From assembly GCF_003473545.1 (NCBI RefSeq), contig NZ_QUCM01000018.1, positions 12,765 to 76,764 of the forward strand: DNA of 64,000 nucleotides, given 5' to 3'. The notes beneath the pieces are model-generated. The model was not told where the DNA came from, did no database searches, and saw only the letters and a program-made list of their open reading frames with translations. Origin of the DNA: Clostridium sp. AM22-11AC. GTDB lineage: Bacteria; Bacillota; Clostridia; Lachnospirales; Lachnospiraceae. Of the stretch, positions 18,065 through 27,663 are shown one piece after another. A program made the position numbers and the translations under genes. How positions within the stretch are numbered: the first letter of the stretch is position 1; every line of letters begins with the position of its first letter.

Positions 18065-19087
18065 ATGATCATTATTATGAAACCACAGGCTTCCAAAGAA
18101 GCTGTTGAAAAAGTAACTTCCCTCATTGAGTCAAAAGGACTTCAGGCCCATCTTTCTGAAGGTTCCCAGGTCACGATCGTTGGTGTTGTAGGTGATAAGA
18201 GCAGACTTGCCGGAAGCAATATTGAAATGAGCGAAGGTGTTGACAAGGTCGTTGCTGTCACAGAGTCTTACAAACTGGTCAACAAAAAATTCCACCCGGA
18301 TGACTCCATTATTCCTGTAGGCAACACCCACATCGGACCAGGAACCATGACTGTTATGGCAGGTCCCTGCGCTATTGAGTCAAAGGAACAGCTGCTTTCC
18401 ACTGCTTTCGCTGTAAAGAAAGCTGGGGCTACCTTCCTTCGCGGCGGTGCTTACAAGCCCCGTACTTCCCCATACTCTTTCCAGGGACTGGAAGAAGAAG
18501 GCTTAAAATATATGAAAGAAGCCAGAGAAGCAACCGGACTGAACGTGATCTGTGAAGTTACCAGCGCCCATGCCATTGAAGCTGCTGTTAAATATGTAGA
18601 CATGCTCCAGATCGGCGCAAGAAATATGCAGAACTTCGAGCTGTTAAAAGAAGCCGGAAAATCAGGAATGCCTGTATTGTTAAAACGCGGCTTATGTGCT
18701 ACCATAGATGAGTGGCTGAATGCAGCTGAATACATTATTTCAGAAGGAAACCCAAACATCGTTTTATGTGAGCGTGGTATCCGCACCTACGAAACTTCTA
18801 CCAGAAACACCCTGGATATCAGTGCGATTCCTGTGATCCGCCAGAAGAGTCATCTTCCAGTGATCGTAGATCCAAGCCATGCAACCGGCGTAAGAGCCTA
18901 TGTAGAACCTCTTGCAAAGGCTGCAGTTGCAGTAGGTGCCGACGGACTGATGATCGAGGTTCATCCAGATCCGGCAAAAGCCCTTTCTGACGGTCCTCAG
19001 TCTCTTACCTTTGATGCATTTGACAAATTAATGGCTGACTTAAAGCCATATGTGGATCTGGCTGGCAGAACTTTTGAAGCCAGATAA
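18065..19087 (+). CDS. aroF: DAHP synthase (3-deoxy-7-phosphoheptulonate synthase)
   Basis: 340 aa. It joins phosphoenolpyruvate and erythrose 4-phosphate in the first step of the shikimate pathway. Residues 1-70 are a ferredoxin-like regulatory domain (MIIIMKPQASKEAVEKV...), typical of the AroF type of Gram-positives and Thermotoga; the TIM barrel follows with AGPCAIES (about 97), GGAYKPRTSPYSFQG (about 127), CERGIRTYE and VDPSHATG (about 270). The ATG follows AAGGAG. First gene of a set with tyrA and aroA, though a ~280-nt gap with a long palindrome separates it from tyrA. Confidence 0.95.
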   Translation: MIIIMKPQASKEAVEKVTSLIESKGLQAHLSEGSQVTIVGVVGDKSRLAGSNIEMSEGVDKVVAVTESYKLVNKKFHPDDSIIPVGNTHIGPGTMTVMAGPCAIESKEQLLSTAFAVKKAGATFLRGGAYKPRTSPYSFQGLEEEGLKYMKEAREATGLNVICEVTSAHAIEAAVKYVDMLQIGARNMQNFELLKEAGKSGMPVLLKRGLCATIDEWLNAAEYIISEGNPNIVLCERGIRTYETSTRNTLDISAIPVIRQKSHLPVIVDPSHATGVRAYVEPLAKAAVAVGADGLMIEVHPDPAKALSDGPQSLTFDAFDKLMADLKPYVDLAGRTFEAR

Positions 19088-19118
19088 CCAGATAGTCACC
19101 TATCATTCACAGCCCAAA

Positions 19119-19321
19119 CACCTGAAAACCTTTATGTTCTCTCGGAATCTTTCTGTGCTTGATTTTGTGAGAAGATTTTTTGTCAGTTGTGCCCAAATTT
19201 CTGAGGCGTACGCGGTGCGTACGTTGATGAAATTCGGGTGCTACTGGCGGAAAATCGGCCACAAAAGCAGGTGCAGGAAAGACTCCGAGAGGACATCTAT
19301 CTTTGTGAAGGTTTTCAGGTG
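19119..19321. repeat. Long imperfect palindrome (MITE-like or structured RNA) between aroF and tyrA
   Basis: Perfect 14-bp terminal inverted repeats, CACCTGAAAACCTT (19119-19132) and its complement (19308-19321), continue into an interrupted palindrome along the whole ~200 nt, closing at GCGTACGC / GCGTACG around 19206-19222. Conserved inner blocks include TCTCTCGG against CCGAGAGGA and ATTTTGTG against CACAAAA. Several arm differences are C/T changes that leave G-U pairs in a transcript. No convincing gene lies inside. The element accounts for most of the aroF-tyrA gap. No clear target-site duplication is visible. Confidence 0.65.
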
Positions 19322-19369
19322 ATTCTGTATCTCCGATAGAACATTCTATATGTAAGGAGCGATTTTAAA

Positions 19370-20521
19370 ATGGAAAAATTTACCATGAATGATACAACCA
19401 TTGCCTTTATCGGCCTTGGCCTTATCGGCGGTTCCTTAGCAAAGGGCATTAAAAGAGCCCGTCCGGATATCCGCATCATGGCCTATATGCGCACCCGTTC
19501 CAAGCTGGAGCAGGCAAAAAAAGACGGCATTGTAGATGTTATTTTAGACGGCATTGACGAACAGTTAAAAGAATGTGACCTGATCTTTTTATGTACACCG
19601 GTGGAATACAATGCACAGTATCTGTCTAAGATCCGCTCCTATTTAAAACCGGGAGCTTTGATCACGGATGTAGGAAGCACCAAAACGGACATCCACGAAG
19701 AGATCCTGCGCCAGGGCCTTACAGACTGCTTTGTAGGCGGTCATCCTATGGCCGGTTCTGAAAAAACAGGATACGAAAACGCAACGGATCATCTCCTTGA
19801 AAATGCTTATTATATTGTTACACCGCCGGAAGGCCTTGACCAGAGCGGCAGCGAAACCGGTAATATTCCACCAAAATATGCCGAAAATGCCAACCGTATT
19901 ATCGCAGTGGCCCAGACCGTAGGTGCTATCCCACTGGTACTTGACTACAGGGAACATGATAAAGTGGTGGCTGCCATCAGTCATCTGCCCCACCTGGTTG
20001 CTTCCAGCCTTGTAAATCTGGTAAAAGATGCCGACTCACCTGCCGGAACCATGAAACGGGTAGCTGCAGGCGGTTTTAAGGATATTACCCGTATTGCGTC
20101 TTCCTCTCCTGAAATGTGGGAGCAGATCTGTATGACCAATGTGGAACCTATTGCAGATATGTTAGAACGTTATATCGGTTCCCTTCAGGACATCCTTTCT
20201 GAAATAAAAGGACATCAGGGAGACGCGATTTATAAACTGTTTGAAAAATCCAGAGACTACCGAAATACCATTACCGACCGGGCCAAGGGTTCTGTGGAAC
20301 CGTCTTATGCCTTTTCTGTAGATGTGGCCGATGAGGTAGGTGCGATCTCCACCATCGCAGTTATTCTGGCAGCCAAAGGCATCAGTATTAAAAATATTGG
20401 TATCAATAACAACAGAGAACGGGGCGAAGGTGCCTTAAAGATCGAATTTTATGATGAAACATCTATGACCGCAGCCTGGAAACGGCTGGAATATTATAAA
20501 TACGAAATGGTAAGACTGTAA
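19370..20521 (+). CDS. tyrA: Prephenate dehydrogenase with ACT domain
   Basis: 383 aa. It oxidises prephenate to 4-hydroxyphenylpyruvate for tyrosine synthesis. The N-terminal Rossmann domain starts with IAFIGLGLIGGSLAKGI (GxGxxG, about residue 12); DVGSTKTDI, GGHPMAGSEKTGYENA (catalytic His and substrate contacts) and SHLPHLVA follow. The last ~75 residues read as an ACT domain (SVDVADEVGAISTIAVILAAKGISIKNIGI), so feedback inhibition by tyrosine is likely. A strong AAGGAG precedes the ATG; aroA follows after 25 nt. Confidence 0.95.
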   Translation: MEKFTMNDTTIAFIGLGLIGGSLAKGIKRARPDIRIMAYMRTRSKLEQAKKDGIVDVILDGIDEQLKECDLIFLCTPVEYNAQYLSKIRSYLKPGALITDVGSTKTDIHEEILRQGLTDCFVGGHPMAGSEKTGYENATDHLLENAYYIVTPPEGLDQSGSETGNIPPKYAENANRIIAVAQTVGAIPLVLDYREHDKVVAAISHLPHLVASSLVNLVKDADSPAGTMKRVAAGGFKDITRIASSSPEMWEQICMTNVEPIADMLERYIGSLQDILSEIKGHQGDAIYKLFEKSRDYRNTITDRAKGSVEPSYAFSVDVADEVGAISTIAVILAAKGISIKNIGINNNRERGEGALKIEFYDETSMTAAWKRLEYYKYEMVRL

Positions 20522-20546
20522 CGTCTACCTGTCTGGGAGGAAACAT

Positions 20547-21824
20547 ATGGAATTTAAAAAATCAGGCCCATTAAAGGGAGAAATCACGGTTCCGGGAGAT
20601 AAATCTATTTCCCACCGTGCCGTGATGTTCGGCTCTCTTGCAAAGGGAACCACCGAGATCACAGGATTTTTACAGGGAGCTGACTGTCTGTCTACCATCT
20701 CCTGTTTTGAACGTATGGGCGTTGCCATTGAAAATAGAGGGGATATCGTCCTGGTACATGGAAATGGCCTTCACGGTCTTAAAAAGCCGGAGACCATACT
20801 GGACTGCGGAAACAGCGGCACTACTACCCGCCTGATCTCCGGTATTTTATCTGCACAGAACTTTGACGTAACTTTAACAGGTGACGCTTCCATCCAGAAA
20901 CGTCCCATGAAGCGTATTATGGAACCACTGTCCCTTATGGGCGCAGATATTGTCAGTGTAAATGGAAATGGCTGCGCGCCTCTGGCGATCCACGGAAAAG
21001 CCCTTCACGGCATCCACTACACCTCCAAAGTAGCCTCTGCCCAGGTTAAATCTTCTATTTTATTAGCAGGACTTTACGCAGAGGGACCTACCTCTGTTAC
21101 AGAGCCCTATGTATCCAGAAATCACTCTGAAATCATGTTAAATCTGTTCGGCGCCCATGTGACCACAAAAGATACCACTGCTACTATTGAACCGGCCAGT
21201 GAACTGCACAGTGTAAAGGTAAATGTACCAGGAGACATTTCTTCTGCTGCCTACTTTATTGCAGCAGGACTTATGGTACCCGGCTCTGAGATCCTGATCA
21301 AAAATGTAGGCATCAATCCTACCAGGGACGGCATCCTTCATGTATGCAGGGCTATGGGTGCAGACCTTACTTTATTAAATGTAAAAGAAGACGAAGGGGA
21401 ACCGGTTGCTGATCTTTTAGTCCGCGCTTCTTCCCTTCATGGAACAGAGATCGGCGGCAGCATTATCCCGACTCTTATTGACGAACTGCCTATGATCGCT
21501 GCTATGGCCTGCTTTGCAGAGGGAACGACCGTGATCCGGGATGCAGCAGAATTAAAGGTAAAAGAGTCCAACCGAATTGCTGTTATGGTGGAAAATTTAA
21601 GTGCTATGGGAGCTGACGTAACAGAAACAGAGGACGGCATGATCATCCGCGGCGGCAGACCTCTTCACGGTGCTGTGATCGAAAGCCACTTAGACCACCG
21701 CATTGCCATGACCTTTGCAGTGACAGCTCTCTGCGCAGAGGGCATTATACAGATCAATGGGGCAGAATGTGTGAATATTTCTTATCCACAGTTTTACCAA
21801 GATCTTGAGAACTTGTTTTCATAA
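20547..21824 (+). CDS. aroA: EPSP synthase (3-phosphoshikimate 1-carboxyvinyltransferase)
   Basis: 425 aa, normal length. Transfers the enolpyruvyl group of PEP to shikimate 3-phosphate. Signatures: PGDKSISHRAVMFGSLAKGTTEI (residues 12-35), LDCGNSGTTTRLISGIL (about 87), GDASIQKRPMKRI, and the C-terminal ELKVKESNRIAVMVENL and DHRIAMTFAV. GGGAGG is 6-7 nt before the ATG. Last gene of the aroF-tyrA-aroA group, followed by a terminator. Confidence 0.97.
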   Translation: MEFKKSGPLKGEITVPGDKSISHRAVMFGSLAKGTTEITGFLQGADCLSTISCFERMGVAIENRGDIVLVHGNGLHGLKKPETILDCGNSGTTTRLISGILSAQNFDVTLTGDASIQKRPMKRIMEPLSLMGADIVSVNGNGCAPLAIHGKALHGIHYTSKVASAQVKSSILLAGLYAEGPTSVTEPYVSRNHSEIMLNLFGAHVTTKDTTATIEPASELHSVKVNVPGDISSAAYFIAAGLMVPGSEILIKNVGINPTRDGILHVCRAMGADLTLLNVKEDEGEPVADLLVRASSLHGTEIGGSIIPTLIDELPMIAAMACFAEGTTVIRDAAELKVKESNRIAVMVENLSAMGADVTETEDGMIIRGGRPLHGAVIESHLDHRIAMTFAVTALCAEGIIQINGAECVNISYPQFYQDLENLFS

Positions 21825-21848
21825 ATACGGAAACAAGATGAATAGCAA

Positions 21849-21890
21849 CAAAAGGCGTATGAGTCCATACCAGGATCCACACGCCTTTTA
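21849..21890. terminator. Terminator between aroA and the ATC-hydrolase-family gene
   Basis: AAAAGGCGT and ACGCCTTTT form a stem with A- and T-rich flanks on both sides, between two convergent genes, so it probably serves both. Confidence 0.7.
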
Positions 21891-21912
21891 TATGCTCATT
21901 TTTCAGTCCCGA

Positions 21913-22530
21913 TCAGGATCTTTTCCTGAAAAAATGAAAATCACAGCAGTCTCCCCCGTAACCTAATGTTTTAGTACGGGAAAAGTCCAGTTTTTTCAGA
22001 CCACCATATGTTACATTATCAACATCACAAAACAGGGGACAAAGCTTTTCACAGCCATTTTCTAAACAGGCTGTATGCCACAGGCATTTTTTCATTGTCA
22101 CATCAAAATAATCCTTTCCATGGGCCTGCTCACTGTCCCACAGATTCGTTCTTCGCACAACACGAAGGAAAATATTGCTGTAAAGAAAATAAAATCCCGG
22201 CACCCGTTCCATTTTTACCATGGACAAATGCTTTTCTGTTCCAACGATATCCAGCATATAGTTTCGCATATGCCTGTAGACATCCTCCTGTGACAGACCA
22301 CTTTGGTTCAGTACCTTGTACAGGGCTATACGGGGCAAAATTGTCTGAGTCAGCGTTTTCATCTGATCCTTTGTCTTATTTTCTGTATTTCTGATCAGTG
22401 TATCAAGCAGTTCCTCCTGTTGACGAAACAGCATATCTCCTCTGCTGTTCCCAAACAGGTTGACTAAAAATGCATTGATCTGCCTTTGCTGTTTTATTTT
22501 CATCCTTTTTGTGCCTTTTTCTTTTATCAT
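21913..22530 (-). CDS. L-2-amino-thiazoline-4-carboxylic acid hydrolase family protein
   Basis: 205 aa from the ATG at 22530; a TTG at 22545 and an ATG at 22503 are also possible, and no start has a strong ribosome site. The C-terminal half carries the family pattern: KKCLWHTACLENGCEKLCPLFCDVDNV followed by SRTKTLGYGGDCCDFHF, rich in Cys and His. In Pseudomonas the founding member opens the ATC ring on the way to cysteine; in Clostridia the family is widespread and its substrate unknown. The N-terminal ~90 residues are helical. It follows ogt with a gap of at most 22 nt, so the two may be cotranscribed. Confidence 0.7.
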   Translation of the reverse strand: MIKEKGTKRMKIKQQRQINAFLVNLFGNSRGDMLFRQQEELLDTLIRNTENKTKDQMKTLTQTILPRIALYKVLNQSGLSQEDVYRHMRNYMLDIVGTEKHLSMVKMERVPGFYFLYSNIFLRVVRRTNLWDSEQAHGKDYFDVTMKKCLWHTACLENGCEKLCPLFCDVDNVTYGGLKKLDFSRTKTLGYGGDCCDFHFFRKRS

Positions 22531-22552
22531 TTTCTGTGATCTCAAGATCCAT

Positions 22553-23086
22553 TTAAAGGGCAGTCCCCTTCTTTGGAATAAAGAACCCGCTCATATCTGT
22601 ATGTTCCAGTTCTAACAGCGCGATCTTCTTTTCAATTCCCCCGGCATATCCGGTAAGACTTCCATTGGTTCCTACAACACGATGACAGGGGATGATAATG
22701 GAAACTTCGTTATGTCCTACTGCTCCGCCTACAGCCTGTGCAGACATATGAGGCGCATCCTGCATCTGTGCCATCTTTTTTGCAATCTCTCCATATGTCA
22801 TAGTCTGTCCATAAGGGATCTGCAGTAAGATCTGCCATACAGCCTGGCGAAACGGGGAACCTGCAGGATGAAGTGCAGGAGTAAAATCCGGCTCTTTCCC
22901 TGAAAAATATACATCCAGCCATTTTTTCGCCTGGATCAGAACGGGTGTCTCCTGTGAAATGGTTTCTTTTGGAAGTGTATTTGCAAAGTATTTTTGTCTT
23001 TCAAACCATAAACCAGTCAGTCCAACCTCATCTGCCGCCAGTAAAATATTTCCCAGTGGGGACGGATATGTACATGTATAAATCAT
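22553..23086 (-). CDS. ogt: Methylated-DNA--protein-cysteine methyltransferase
   Basis: 177 aa. Suicide repair protein that takes the alkyl group from O6-alkylguanine. The active site IIPCHRVVGTNGSLTGYAGG (Cys near 137) and the helix-turn-helix FRQAVWQILLQIPYGQTMTYGEIAKKM are both complete; the N-terminal ~80 residues form the usual RNase-H-like domain. No Ada or AlkA fusion. The ATC-hydrolase-family gene follows directly. Confidence 0.95.
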   Translation of the reverse strand: MIYTCTYPSPLGNILLAADEVGLTGLWFERQKYFANTLPKETISQETPVLIQAKKWLDVYFSGKEPDFTPALHPAGSPFRQAVWQILLQIPYGQTMTYGEIAKKMAQMQDAPHMSAQAVGGAVGHNEVSIIIPCHRVVGTNGSLTGYAGGIEKKIALLELEHTDMSGFFIPKKGTAL

Positions 23087-23245
23087 ATTACCACTTCCTT
23101 TCCCATCAACTTTTACATTTAAGTTTTTCGCTTACACAGACTCTTTTGGACTCATTATACCTCATTTTTATCTATCCGTCTATAGTTTTATCGAATGTAT
23201 GTTCGTTTTGCTTTTATCTTAAACTTTCCACCTGACTCTTTTTGC

Positions 23246-23294
23246 ATAAAAAAACGAGCAGCAAAACTGGATTTACGCTTGTTTGCTACTCGTT
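23246..23294 (-). terminator. Terminator of the alcohol/aldehyde dehydrogenase genes
   Basis: On the minus strand AACGAGTAGCAAA pairs with TTTTGCTGCTCGTT and is followed by a T run; it lies about 65 nt after the aldehyde dehydrogenase stop. The rest of 23087-23359 shows only the ogt upstream region. Confidence 0.8.
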
Positions 23295-23359
23295 CAGGAA
23301 TTATTATATTTCTCAACTCAAAAAATGTCAAAAGGATGGAATCATTTTTTATTTACATC

Positions 23360-24844
23360 CTATGCCGGATAAAATCCAGTAGGCGCCTCTGCCATATTAA
23401 TCATAATGTTCTTCATCTGGGTATAATGTTCCAGGATGACCTTATGGGTCTCTCTTCCGATACCGGATGCCTTGCAGCCGCCAAATGGAGCGCCTTCCGG
23501 GATCGCATTGTAGGTGTTGACCCACATACGTCCTGTTTCCACGCCTCTTGCCACACGAAGGGCCCTGTTGATATCTCTGGTCCAAACAGCACCGCCTAAG
23601 CCGTAGGCACTGTCATTTGCCATGGCAAGGACTTCTTCCTCTGTTTTAAACTTGATGATGCATGCAACTGGTCCGAAAATCTCTTCCTGGGCAACGCGCA
23701 TATCGTTGGTCACATCTCCTAATAAGGTTGGACGCAGGAAGCAGCCTTTTTCCAGTTCTCCTTCTTTCGCCTGTACACCGCCGCAAAGCACCTTTGCGCC
23801 TTCTTCCTTGCCGATCTCCACATATTTTAAGATCTTTTCCATCTGTCTGCGGTCGATCTGGCTTCCCATCTGGGTCTCTTCTTTCCATGGAAGACCTACT
23901 TTTACTTTATTAAAGCGTTTTACAGCCTCTTCTACAAAACGGTCATAAATGCTTTCCTGGACAAAGACTCTGGAACCTGCGCAGCAAACCTGGCCCTGGT
24001 TAAAGAGGATGCCCATCTGAAGTCCGTCCATTGCCATTTCCCAGTCACAGTCTTCAAAGAAGATATTGGCAGATTTTCCACCCAGCTCCAGTGTAGCAGG
24101 GATCAGTTTCTGGGCTGCTGCCAGAGCTACATTTCGTCCTACTTCTGTAGAGCCGGTAAAGGCAAGTTTTCTAAAGCCCGGATGATCTAACATATACTGA
24201 CCGGATTTGGAGCCGGAACCGGTGATCACGTTAAATACGCCTGCAGGGATCACATCCTGGACCAGTCTTGCAAATTCCAGAACGCTTAAAGGTGTGGTGC
24301 TGGATGTCTTAAATACAGTACAGCAGCCGCTGGCAAGAACAGGAGCCAGTTTCCATGCTGCCATTAAAAATGGGAAGTTCCATGGAACGATCTGGCCTAC
24401 TACGCCGATCGGTTCTCTTAAGATCAGGCTTAAGGTGTCTTTGCCAAGAATATTGGCACTTCCCTCTTCTGCCTGGATGCAGCCTGCAAAGTAGCGGAAA
24501 TGGTCAGCTGCCATAGGGATATCTACTGCCAGTGTCTCACGGATGGGCTTGCCGTTGTCCATGGACTCTACCATAGCCAGATGTTCCTTATTTTCATCAA
24601 TGATGGCAGCGATCTTATTTAAAACGGCGGCTCTTTCTGCAACTGTAGTATGCTTCCATGTTTTAAAAGCTTCCCATGCTGCTTTTACTGCCTCATCTAC
24701 ATCTTCCTTTGTTGCCTGGGCACACTCTGCTAATACGCTTCCGTCTGCCGGGCAGATTGTTTTAAATGTTTCATGGGCAGAAGCATCTTTCCACTGACCT
24801 CCGATAAATAACTGATAACGTTCCTGTAACTTTGCCTTTTCCAT
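23360..24844 (-). CDS. Aldehyde dehydrogenase (NAD(P)-dependent)
   Basis: 494 aa ALDH-superfamily enzyme. Motifs: PWNFPFLMAAWKLAPVLASGC (about 160), FTGSTEVGR (cofactor, about 240), ELGGKSANI with the general-base Glu (about 262) and FNQGQVCCAGSRVFV with the catalytic Cys (about 296); EEIFGPV follows at about 395. The C-terminus GFYPA resembles enzymes acting on acetaldehyde or similar short aldehydes. It lies 100 nt downstream of an iron alcohol dehydrogenase on the same strand, suggesting a joint alcohol-aldehyde-acid route. Exact substrate not readable. Confidence 0.9.
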   Translation of the reverse strand: MEKAKLQERYQLFIGGQWKDASAHETFKTICPADGSVLAECAQATKEDVDEAVKAAWEAFKTWKHTTVAERAAVLNKIAAIIDENKEHLAMVESMDNGKPIRETLAVDIPMAADHFRYFAGCIQAEEGSANILGKDTLSLILREPIGVVGQIVPWNFPFLMAAWKLAPVLASGCCTVFKTSSTTPLSVLEFARLVQDVIPAGVFNVITGSGSKSGQYMLDHPGFRKLAFTGSTEVGRNVALAAAQKLIPATLELGGKSANIFFEDCDWEMAMDGLQMGILFNQGQVCCAGSRVFVQESIYDRFVEEAVKRFNKVKVGLPWKEETQMGSQIDRRQMEKILKYVEIGKEEGAKVLCGGVQAKEGELEKGCFLRPTLLGDVTNDMRVAQEEIFGPVACIIKFKTEEEVLAMANDSAYGLGGAVWTRDINRALRVARGVETGRMWVNTYNAIPEGAPFGGCKASGIGRETHKVILEHYTQMKNIMINMAEAPTGFYPA

Positions 24845-24943
24845 ATTATTTTCCGCCTTTCTTATGCAATTTCTTTGCAGTCTTTCATGCCTTTTGCCAC
24901 TGGACCATTTCCATTTCCATTTTCATAAAGCCCGCAGATCTTA

Positions 24944-26095
24944 TTAATAAGCAGCCTTGAAAATTCCGATTACCTGTTCTTTGGTAGCCTTTCTCGGGTT
25001 GGTCAGCTGGCATACGTCCTTCATTGCATTTTCAGCCATGATCTCATAGTCTTCTTCTTTTACTCCAAGACTTCTCAGGTTCTGTGGGATACCTACCTGC
25101 TCGCTGAGCTGGCGGATGGCTGCAATGGCTTTTCTGGCTGCTTCCATAGTGGAAAGTCCGTCAATGTTTTCACCCATTGCCTTTGCAATGTCTCTGAAGC
25201 GGTTTGCATTTCCGATCAGGTTAAACTCTTCTACATGAGGAAGGAGGATAGCGTTGCACACACCATGAGGCAGGTTGTAGAAACCACCTAACTGATGAGC
25301 CATCGCATGAACATAACCTAAGGAAGCATTGTTAAAAGCGATACCGGCCAGGTACTGTCCGTATGCCATTTTGTCTCTTGCCTTCATGTATTCTCCATTT
25401 GCGACTGCCTTTGGCAGATACCGTGTGATCATGGTAATAGCCATGGTAGCAGCTGCATCTGTCAGTGGATTTGCATTGGTAGAAACATAAGCTTCAATAG
25501 CATGGGTCAAAGCATCCATTCCGGTAGCTGCTGTCAGTGACGGTGGCATGCCTACCATCAGCTTGGGATCATTGATGGCGATCTGTGGTGTCACTCTCCA
25601 GTCTACGATCGCCATTTTTACATGACGACTGGTATCTGTAATGATACAGAAGCGGGTGATCTCAGAAGCAGTTCCTGCTGTGGTGTTGATGGCAACCATA
25701 GGGCACATAGGCTTTTGTGACTTGTCCACACCCTCATAATCCCGGATGTTTCCTCCATTGGAAGCTACAATGCCGATACCCTTTGCACAGTCGTGGGAAG
25801 AACCACCGCCAAGAGAGATAATAGAGTCGCATCCATTTTCCTTGAATACCTTAAGACCGGCTTCTACGTTTACATCCTTCGGGTTTGGCTCTACCCCGCC
25901 AAATACAACGCTTTCAACACCAGAGTCCTTTAAGATATCCTGAACCATCCGGGCCATTCCCTGTTTTGCCAGAAATGCGTCTGTTACAATGAGAGTTTTC
26001 TTTCCTCCCAGGCTCTGCATTAAGGAACCTGTTTCCTTTACGGAATCTTCTCCAAATAAGTTTCTTGTAGGCAGAAAATAATAAGTTGTTCCCAT
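24944..26095 (-). CDS. Iron-containing alcohol dehydrogenase
   Basis: 383 aa from the ATG at 26095, which matches the usual family length and has GAGG 9 nt upstream; the in-frame extension to 26131 adds 12 poorly conserved residues. The Rossmann part has [14 protein letters not shown] (about 85) and [18 protein letters not shown]; metal ligands are expected at Asp/His in [31 protein letters not shown]. Converts short-chain alcohols and aldehydes with NAD(P). Probably transcribed with the downstream aldehyde dehydrogenase. Confidence 0.93.
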   Translation of the reverse strand: MGTTYYFLPTRNLFGEDSVKETGSLMQSLGGKKTLIVTDAFLAKQGMARMVQDILKDSGVESVVFGGVEPNPKDVNVEAGLKVFKENGCDSIISLGGGSSHDCAKGIGIVASNGGNIRDYEGVDKSQKPMCPMVAINTTAGTASEITRFCIITDTSRHVKMAIVDWRVTPQIAINDPKLMVGMPPSLTAATGMDALTHAIEAYVSTNANPLTDAAATMAITMITRYLPKAVANGEYMKARDKMAYGQYLAGIAFNNASLGYVHAMAHQLGGFYNLPHGVCNAILLPHVEEFNLIGNANRFRDIAKAMGENIDGLSTMEAARKAIAAIRQLSEQVGIPQNLRSLGVKEEDYEIMAENAMKDVCQLTNPRKATKEQVIGIFKAAY

Positions 26096-26210
26096 GTGTC
26101 CGTACCTCGTTTCTTTGCTTATTTTTTTCACTCATTTTCCTACAGGGAGTTTTTATTTTGGAACACTTTATTCCTCCCTGTGTGTCGGTAGGCTCATGGT
26201 AACACTGATC

Positions 26211-26257
26211 TGATATCTTTAAAATATCCAAAATAAAACTATTAAAGGATATCAGAT
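26211..26257. repeat. Inverted repeat between MocR and alcohol dehydrogenase genes
   Basis: ATCTGATATC-TTTAA and TTAAAGGATATCAGAT form a stem with one bulge and a ~20-nt loop just after the MocR stop codon. No strong T run follows, so it may be a weak terminator or a regulatory site. Confidence 0.4.
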
Positions 26258-26258
26258 T

Positions 26259-27656
26259 TTACCACTGGATAAAAATATTACCCAGTCTTCTCACCGCTTC
26301 CGTCAGGCGGCTTTCATCCATATCAGAATAATTTAACACTAAAATATGATCATATTCCGGGTTCTTCTCACTGCAGAACCGGGACAGACATGAAATATGG
26401 ATACCCATATTTTCCGCTGCCTCTTCAATCTCCGTATCTGTCATGGAAGTATCTACTTTTACCAACAGATGAGTGCCGCTCTCACCTCCGTCCACGCTGA
26501 CTGCTGGCAGTAGCACCGATTGTTTTAAGATACGCTTTAAACGTTCTCCTTCTGCATGATAAAACTTCTTAAGACGGCTTAAATGGCGCTCAAAATAGCC
26601 ATTTTCAATAAATCTTGCCAGAGCATACTGCTCACAGGTAGAGGCTGTATTGCAGTAAAAATTGGCGGTATCAATGTAGCGGCGCATCAGCTTCTCCGGA
26701 AGGACCATATAGCTGATACGGATAGCCGGTGTCAGGGTCTTGCTGAAGGTGTTCATATAGATCACGCTTTCGTGGGAGTCCATGCTCCCAAGTGCGGGAA
26801 TAGACCGGGAACGATAGCGGAATTCGCAGTCATAATCATCCTCTATGATATAGCGTTCTTCTTTTTCTGAAGCCCAGCTTAAAAGCTCCTGACGCCTGGA
26901 TGCAGACATAACTGTTCCCAATGGATAATGGTGCTCCGGGGATACATGGATAATGTCTGCCCCGCTGTCTTGCAGGCTTTTCATATGGATTCCCCCATCG
27001 TCCATGGCTATACTCTTCCACTTCAGCCCATATTCTTCATAGATCACAGGGATTTTCTTATATCCCGGGTTTTCCACAGCATAGACTGCGTCTGCAGGCA
27101 GAAGCTTGATCAGACGGCTATACAGGTATTCAATACTGGCTCCGATCACAATGCATTCAGGAGAAATGGTCATTCCACGGGTGCGGTATAAGTAATCCGC
27201 AATGGTCTCCCGCAGCTGGCGGACTCCCAGAAAATGACCTCTTTTTACCAGTTCTTTGTCATACTCTGACAGCACCTCCCTCATGACCTTTCTCCACATG
27301 GAAAATGGAAATTTATCATACACTGTGTTGTTGGCTGTAAAATCCGCAAACCATTGATCTTCCCTGTAAAGTTGGGGATATTCTGCCACTACAGGTTTAT
27401 ACTCCGGCATAGCTTCCACTGCCGCCACAAAATAGCCTTTTTTCTCTTTGGAATAAAGATAGCCTTCTACCACCAACTGTTCGTAGGCGCTTAAAACTGT
27501 CTTTACGCTGATGCCATTATCCCTGGCCAGCTCCCTTTTGGAAGGCAGCTTGGTCCCCGGCAGGATCCGCCCTCTTAAAATGTCTTCTTTCAGTTTCTGA
27601 TACAGTTCTTCATAGAGAGAACTGCCCTTTTTCTTCTCTAACTCATAATGCAGCAT
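26259..27656 (-). CDS. MocR-family regulator (GntR HTH fused to aminotransferase domain)
   Basis: 465 aa. Residues 10-80 are a GntR winged helix (GTKLPSKRELARDNGISVKT, LVVEGYLYSKEKKGYFV); residues ~110-465 are a fold-type I aminotransferase domain with the PLP lysine in YMNTFSKTLTPAIRISYMVLP (about 310) and ENPGYKKI and IIEDDYDCEFRY upstream. Such regulators sense PLP or amino-group ligands rather than act as transaminases. It is divergent from the SDR gene, with three GGTATY repeats between them, so that operon is the likely target. Confidence 0.9.
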   Translation of the reverse strand: MLHYELEKKKGSSLYEELYQKLKEDILRGRILPGTKLPSKRELARDNGISVKTVLSAYEQLVVEGYLYSKEKKGYFVAAVEAMPEYKPVVAEYPQLYREDQWFADFTANNTVYDKFPFSMWRKVMREVLSEYDKELVKRGHFLGVRQLRETIADYLYRTRGMTISPECIVIGASIEYLYSRLIKLLPADAVYAVENPGYKKIPVIYEEYGLKWKSIAMDDGGIHMKSLQDSGADIIHVSPEHHYPLGTVMSASRRQELLSWASEKEERYIIEDDYDCEFRYRSRSIPALGSMDSHESVIYMNTFSKTLTPAIRISYMVLPEKLMRRYIDTANFYCNTASTCEQYALARFIENGYFERHLSRLKKFYHAEGERLKRILKQSVLLPAVSVDGGESGTHLLVKVDTSMTDTEIEEAAENMGIHISCLSRFCSEKNPEYDHILVLNYSDMDESRLTEAVRRLGNIFIQW

Positions 27657-27663
27657 TTCATCT

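Noticed and set aside
19050..19322. 90-codon open frame between aroF and tyrA
   Set aside because: It begins inside aroF and runs through the long palindrome; no ribosome site, and the composition is explained by the inverted repeat.
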